Below, piece by piece: positions 60,078 to 64,000 of a stretch of DNA of 64,000 nucleotides. The first letter of the stretch is position 1. Every line of letters begins with the position of its first letter. Both the position numbers and the translations under genes were made by a program. The DNA comes from Thermanaeromonas sp. C210 (GTDB lineage: Bacteria > Bacillota > DSM-521 > Neomoorellales > Neomoorellaceae), in contig NZ_BLWF01000001.1 of NCBI RefSeq assembly GCF_013167955.1, positions 620,001 to 684,000 of the forward strand, given 5' to 3'. Under the pieces are notes generated by a model, which saw only the letters and a list, made by a program, of their open reading frames with translations, was not told the origin of the DNA and did no database searches.

Positions 60078-61430
60078 GTGTTGCAGGGAAAGCCTATCAA
60101 GGCCGCTGTCATCGGACCCGCCAATCTGGTGGAAAGGGTAGCCTCTTCGGCTCGGGAGATGGACGACCGTATAGTAGTAGAATTTTACTCCTACGAAGAG
60201 GAAGAACAGATTTTAGATCTTTACCGGCAGGCCAGCGCGAAGAATGAGGTCGTCCTGTTTACGGGACCCCTGGCCTACTTCCGCGTGCAGGGGGCCTTCC
60301 CTAATTGGGTAGTGCCCTCTACCTACGTCCCCTATAGCCCGGACTGGTTGTACCCCCCTTTGTTACGCCTCTTAAGCCGTGGCTACGATATCAGAAAGGC
60401 GAGTGTAGACGGTTTTGGTAGGGATGCTATTAACGAAGTTTATGCCGAGATCGGATTTGACAGCAGGGGTGTGCTGAGCTGGACGGAAACCTCCGACGAG
60501 GAGGAGCTTTACCGCCTGCACCGGCAGGCCTATGAGAGCGGGCAGGCGTGCTGTATTGTAACCTGCATACGGAATATCTACGGTAAGCTGCTCCGCCATA
60601 ACATCCCCGTGGAGTGGGCCGTGCCTACCAATTCGGCCCTGCGAGAGCTTTTAAAAAAGGGCATACTTCTGGGGGAAGCGGCCAGGGAGGCCGAAAGGCA
60701 GGTGGCGGTGGGCATCCTGGAATTCGACGATCCCCGCCAGGAAGAGGAGCTCGGGATCCCTTACGAATACCGCCGCGAAAGGCTGATCCTGGCAGTGCAC
60801 CAAATATTGCTCGGCCAATTTGAACGCCTGGGCGCTTTCGTAACTCCTACCAGGCCGGGCAGTTTCCTCTTCATCGCCACCAGGGGATCCCTTAAGGACT
60901 TCACCCATTCCTTCCGCTCCTTTGACCTCCTGGACATACTTAAAAGAAAGACGGGGGTAGCGGCCAGCGTCGGCATAGGCTTTGGCTCCACTCCCTGGGA
61001 TGCCGGCCGCATGGCCTATAAGGCCCTGCAAATGGCCCGGCGGGGGGGAGGCAACTGCTGCTATCTTCTGTCCGAGGGCGGTGAGCTATGGGGCCCCCTG
61101 GGCAGCAGCCAGGCTTTAAAAATTGATATCCGGGTGACGGCCAACCAAGCCCTTTTCCGCCTGGCGGAAAAAGCAGGTTGTTCGCCGCCTACCTTGAGCA
61201 GGGTAATTGCCGCTCTTTGCTCCCTGGATAAGAGCTTCTTTACTTCCGAGGATTTGGCCCGGCTTACCGGGGTAAGCACCCGTTCGGCTCAAAGGATGCT
61301 CAAAAGGCTCCTCGAAGCCGGTGTCGTTAAAAGGGCGGGAGTGGAAAAAATAATATCACCGGGGAGGAACCGGTCTTTATACACCTTTTCCCGGGAAGAG
61401 AAGGAGGTGAGGGAGGTTCTAGAAGGGTAA
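60078..61430 (+). CDS. Regulator with degenerate GGDEF/GTP-cyclohydrolase-III-like domain and C-terminal HTH
   Basis: A 450-residue cytoplasmic protein. The N-terminal part (about residues 5-120) looks like a receiver- or ligand-binding fold (IKAAVIGPANLVERVASSA). The middle (about 230-345) has GVAASVGIGFGSTPWDAGRMAYKA, the pattern of GGDEF and archaeal GTP cyclohydrolase III domains, but no GGDEF motif. The C terminus (about 370-445) is a winged helix with FFTSEDLARLTGVSTRSAQRMLKRL. It lies 139 bases upstream of ygeW and probably regulates ygeW-ygeY, perhaps by sensing a nucleotide or purine. Start GTG 60078 follows GGGGAG. Confidence 0.65.
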   Translation: MLQGKPIKAAVIGPANLVERVASSAREMDDRIVVEFYSYEEEEQILDLYRQASAKNEVVLFTGPLAYFRVQGAFPNWVVPSTYVPYSPDWLYPPLLRLLSRGYDIRKASVDGFGRDAINEVYAEIGFDSRGVLSWTETSDEEELYRLHRQAYESGQACCIVTCIRNIYGKLLRHNIPVEWAVPTNSALRELLKKGILLGEAAREAERQVAVGILEFDDPRQEEELGIPYEYRRERLILAVHQILLGQFERLGAFVTPTRPGSFLFIATRGSLKDFTHSFRSFDLLDILKRKTGVAASVGIGFGSTPWDAGRMAYKALQMARRGGGNCCYLLSEGGELWGPLGSSQALKIDIRVTANQALFRLAEKAGCSPPTLSRVIAALCSLDKSFFTSEDLARLTGVSTRSAQRMLKRLLEAGVVKRAGVEKIISPGRNRSLYTFSREEKEVREVLEG

Positions 61431-61569
61431 GGTTCCCCGCTACATGATTTTTCGCCTGTCGCACCCCCAAATCTTCGGGCTTCCGCAGGACGGAGGGGCG
61501 GCGCCCTTTCGCCCAAGAAAATCCCCGGAAGCACCAAAGAAGCACCAAAACCCTTAAGGAGGTATAAGT

Positions 61570-62562
61570 ATGCATTCCCTTTTGCGCGGCAAGCATTTCA
61601 TCACCACCCAGGAGTGGACCGTAGAGGAGCTGGAAATGGTCTTCTCCCTGGCCGAGCGGTTGAAGCAGGAGTTCGCCACCGGCCAACTCCATGACCACAT
61701 TTTACGGGCCAAGACCCTCTTCATGATCTTCTTCGATAACTCTACCCGTACCCGCAACTCCTTTGAAGCCGGCATGACCCAGCTGGGCGGCCACGCTCAC
61801 GATTTAAGCCCGGATAAGTTGCAGATTTCCCACGGGGAGAACGCTAAAGATACGGCCATGGTCCTCTCCCGGTTCGGCCACGGCATTGCCATCCGCCACT
61901 GCAGTTACGGAGAAGGGAACAAGTATATCCGGGAAGTGGCCAAGTACTCCAGCGTGCCGGTAATCAATATGCAGTGCGATATGTACCATCCGTGCCAGAT
62001 CCTGGCCGACTATTTGACCATCAGGGAACGCTTCGGCCGCAACACCCGGGGCCTAAAGCTGGTAGTCTCCTGGACCTCGGCTCCCAAGTATGTGCGCCCC
62101 TTGTCCGTGCCCCAGAGCTTGATACTTATGATGCCGCGTTTCGGGCTGGATGTTACCCTGGCCCATCCGCCGGAGTTCGAGCTCATGCCCGAGATTGTGG
62201 CCCAGGCTAAGAAGAATGCCGAAGAGGCCGGCGTTAAATTTGAAATCGTGGACGACATGGAATATGCCTTTAAGGATGCGGACATCGTCATCCCCAAGAG
62301 CTGGGGTCCCCTGGTCCATACCCAGGATAAAGAAGAAGGGGTTAAGCTCATCAAGAAATATCCCAAGTGGATCTGCGATTCCCGCATGATGAGTCTGGCC
62401 AAGAAACACGCCATTTATATGCATCCGCTGCCGGCGGACCGCGGCTTTGAGGTCACCGATGAGGTTATCGACGGGCCGCAATCGGTGGTTTACGACGAGG
62501 CGGAGAACAGGCTGCACGTGCAGAAAGCCCTCATGGCTCTGGTGATGGGCGGCCGGCCTTAA
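61570..62562 (+). CDS. ygeW: Knotted carbamoyltransferase YgeW family
   Basis: A 330-residue aspartate/ornithine carbamoyltransferase-fold protein. The carbamoyl-phosphate motif is FFDNSTRTRNSFEAGM (about residues 55-70), followed by HGENAKDTAMVLSRFG, DMYHPCQILADYLTI (about 137-151) and MHPLPADRGFEVTDEVIDG near the C terminus. E. coli YgeW is longer (about 396 residues) but shares these blocks. In anaerobic purine catabolism it is thought to use ureido intermediates, giving carbamoyl phosphate. Its neighbour YgeY supports this. A clean AAGGAGG stands before ATG 61570. Confidence 0.88.
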   Translation: MHSLLRGKHFITTQEWTVEELEMVFSLAERLKQEFATGQLHDHILRAKTLFMIFFDNSTRTRNSFEAGMTQLGGHAHDLSPDKLQISHGENAKDTAMVLSRFGHGIAIRHCSYGEGNKYIREVAKYSSVPVINMQCDMYHPCQILADYLTIRERFGRNTRGLKLVVSWTSAPKYVRPLSVPQSLILMMPRFGLDVTLAHPPEFELMPEIVAQAKKNAEEAGVKFEIVDDMEYAFKDADIVIPKSWGPLVHTQDKEEGVKLIKKYPKWICDSRMMSLAKKHAIYMHPLPADRGFEVTDEVIDGPQSVVYDEAENRLHVQKALMALVMGGRP

Positions 62563-62607
62563 ACAGCCGGCCCCAGCCCCACACCTTTTTAAGGGAGGTA
62601 ACGGCCA

Positions 62608-63813
62608 ATGAAGGTGGACGATACGATTATTAACAAGATAAAAGAAGAAGTAGCGCGTTACCGAGAAGACATCATCCAGTTTCTAAAGGACATCGTAGCC
62701 ATCCCGTCCCCCAACGGGGCCATCGGCGACGTGGTGCAGCGCATTGCGGAGGAAATGAAAAAGTTGGGGTATGACGAAGTTTTCTTCGACCACATGGGCA
62801 ACGTGGTAGGGCGAATAGGGAACGGGGAAAAGAAGCTCCTGTACGATTCCCATGTGGATACCGTGGATGTGGCGGATCCCACCCAGTGGGAATGGGATCC
62901 TTACAAGGGTAAGATAGAGAACGGTATCTTGTACGGACTGGGGGCCTGTGACGAGAAGGGTTCTACCCCCGGTATGGTCTACGGGCTGAAAATCGCCCGC
63001 GATCTGGGACTCTTGGACGGTTACACCGTTTATTATTTCGGCAACCTGGAAGAGGTTTGCGACGGCATTGCGCCCCACTCTCTGGTGGAGACCGACAAGA
63101 TCCGTCCCGACTTCGTACTCATCGGAGAGCCCACTAACATGAAAATTTACCGCGGTCACCGGGGTCGGGTGGAGATGAAGGTGGTCACCAAGGGCCGCAC
63201 TTGCCATGCCAGCGCCCCGGAGCGGGGGGAAAACGCAGTTTACAAGATGGCCCCCATCATCGAGGGCATCAGCAAAATGGGGGCGGAATTCATAGATGAC
63301 CCCTTCTTGGGCAAGGGAAGTATAGCCGTAACCGATATACATTGCAAGACACCTTCCATCAACGCCCTGCCAGACGAGTGCACCATATATATCGACCGCC
63401 GCTTGACCTTCGGCGAAACCCTGGAAATGGCGGTGGAGCAGGTGCGCCGGGTGGCCGAGCCCCACGGGGGCCAGGTAGAAGTGCTGATCTACGACGAGCC
63501 CAGTTATAATGGCTTTGTGTTCAAAGTCGATAAGTACTTCCCGGCGTGGGCCCTTCCGGAAGACCACCTTTTGGTGCAGGCCGGGGTGGAGACCTGTGAG
63601 AAGGTTTTCGGCGCCAAACCCCAAATCGGCAAATGGGTATTCTCTACCAACGGCATATACTGGATGGGCAAGGCCAACATTCCGGCCATAGGCTTTGGCC
63701 CCGGCAATGAAGTCTATGCCCATACCGTGAAGGATCAGGTGCCCCTGGAGGATGTGGTGAGGGCTACGGAGTTTTATGCCCTGTTCCCCGCCGTTCTCCG
63801 CAGCCGCCTGTAA
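62608..63813 (+). CDS. ygeY: YgeY family M20-type metallohydrolase
   Basis: A 401-residue peptidase/deacylase of the M20 family, in the subgroup often called selenium metabolism hydrolase YgeY. Metal ligands are in LYDSHVDTVDV (about residues 73-83), GACDEKGSTPGM (about 112-123) and NLEEVCDG (about 147-154). The dimerisation domain (about 180-300) begins with RGHRGRVEMKV, and GFGPGNEVYAHTVKDQV near the C terminus has the last ligand His. It probably cuts a carbamoyl- or acyl-amino intermediate in the purine pathway next to YgeW. AGGGAGG precedes ATG 62608. Confidence 0.9.
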   Translation: MKVDDTIINKIKEEVARYREDIIQFLKDIVAIPSPNGAIGDVVQRIAEEMKKLGYDEVFFDHMGNVVGRIGNGEKKLLYDSHVDTVDVADPTQWEWDPYKGKIENGILYGLGACDEKGSTPGMVYGLKIARDLGLLDGYTVYYFGNLEEVCDGIAPHSLVETDKIRPDFVLIGEPTNMKIYRGHRGRVEMKVVTKGRTCHASAPERGENAVYKMAPIIEGISKMGAEFIDDPFLGKGSIAVTDIHCKTPSINALPDECTIYIDRRLTFGETLEMAVEQVRRVAEPHGGQVEVLIYDEPSYNGFVFKVDKYFPAWALPEDHLLVQAGVETCEKVFGAKPQIGKWVFSTNGIYWMGKANIPAIGFGPGNEVYAHTVKDQVPLEDVVRATEFYALFPAVLRSRL

Positions 63814-64000
63814 AAGGGTAAAAAGAAGGTAACCAGTCGGCGCGTTAGGAACGGAAACTTCGGGTTTGCTATAAGTTGGTACTAGGGCCTGCTTGAGCTG
63901 GAAGGCGTACCCAAACCGACCCAGGTGGAGGCCGGGCTTATGGTGCAGACGGATGGGTAGCGCGCGGAAGCCAAGCAGGCCCCATCGGTCTTTAGGCTGG
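63814..64000 (+). ncRNA. Second putative structured RNA element (runs to the window edge)
   Basis: After ygeY no gene is visible. GGGCCTGCTTG (63885-63895) is an exact 11-base reverse complement of CAAGCAGGCCC (63972-63982). Inside it TACCCA (63908-63913) pairs with TGGGTA (63954-63959). The 3' arm with its flank, GAAGCCAAGCAGGCC, is nearly the same as the P1 3' arm of the element at 41.4-41.7 kb. Part of the loop (63906-63928) resembles by eye a short 23S rRNA stretch, but the similarity stops there. Family unknown; strand assumed; it may continue beyond the window. Confidence 0.4.

Noticed and set aside
62683-63723. Reverse-strand open frame of 346 codons opposite ygeY
   Set aside because: A GC-rich shadow of a well-supported M20 hydrolase; no recognisable domain.
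63906-63928. Possible 23S rRNA fragment
   Set aside because: About 23 bases resemble the conserved AAACCGACACAGGTGG stretch, but flanking sequence does not follow 23S rRNA. Chance or a shared small motif is more likely.

Overview
The window is a chromosomal stretch of a GC-rich, probably thermophilic and anaerobic Firmicute. A relative of Moorella, Thermanaeromonas or Desulfotomaculum is my best guess. That rests on strong AGGAGG-type ribosome sites with many GTG and TTG starts, purine riboswitches, Firmicute families (YutG-type PgpA, YheO-type regulators, SbcCD), and several molybdo/tungsto-enzymes. No rRNA, tRNA, CRISPR array or intact insertion sequence was seen.

Layout. (1) 1-5.3 kb: a fumarate reductase/succinate dehydrogenase operon (A-C-D-B), two-subunit class I fumarase and malic enzyme, a complete pyruvate-malate-fumarate-succinate branch, ending in a good terminator. 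(2) 5.6-13.6 kb: PgpA, a frameshifted XRE regulator, then a four-gene operon: PLP lyase, XdhD-like molybdenum hydroxylase, threonine-synthase-like enzyme and dihydropyrimidinase. (3) 13.7-18.8 kb: EamA transporter, two different phosphofructokinases flanking an acylphosphatase, and an SH3/NlpC hydrolase. (4) 18.8-32.4 kb: a divergent SSS symporter and a GntR-controlled catabolic operon. The operon holds a flavoprotein, a complete BMP-type nucleoside/nucleobase ABC importer, a NodB-fold hydrolase, a homologue of methenyl-tetrahydromethanopterin cyclohydrolase (Mch), a cytosine-deaminase-like amidohydrolase, a tungsten AOR and an iron alcohol dehydrogenase. I cannot match this combination to a known pathway. 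(5) 32.5-39.2 kb: TauE-like permease, a DUF1786 protein, a fusion of an EndoQ-like PHP nuclease to a UvrD helicase, and a UbiA-family prenyltransferase. (6) 39.4-52.3 kb: two guanine-type purine riboswitches. One precedes a 2Fe-2S subunit/SsnA/FAD-subunit gene set; the other precedes a second BMP importer. Also here are an aminotransferase, a 2-hydroxyacid dehydrogenase, RidA and formamidase. (7) 52.4-64 kb: YheO-type regulator, SbcD-SbcC, SGNH hydrolase, TlpA-CcdA, a GGDEF-like regulator, and YgeW and YgeY.

How the genes fit. XdhD-like, FAD subunit, SsnA, dihydropyrimidinase, YgeW and YgeY are the recognised set of anaerobic purine/urate catabolism in E. coli and gut anaerobes. Here they are spread over at least three loci with two purine importers. 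Both riboswitch expression platforms can form a terminator that uses the aptamer's own P3 strand. Ligand binding should therefore turn the genes ON, which suits purine-induced catabolism.

The most promising unexplained items are the Mch-containing operon, the EndoQ-UvrD fusion, and two GC-rich elements (41.4-41.7 kb and 63.8-64.0 kb). Those elements have nested complementary arms, share a GAAGCCAAGCAGGCC-like 3' arm, and look like structured RNAs. All calls come from reading the sequence; no database search was run.
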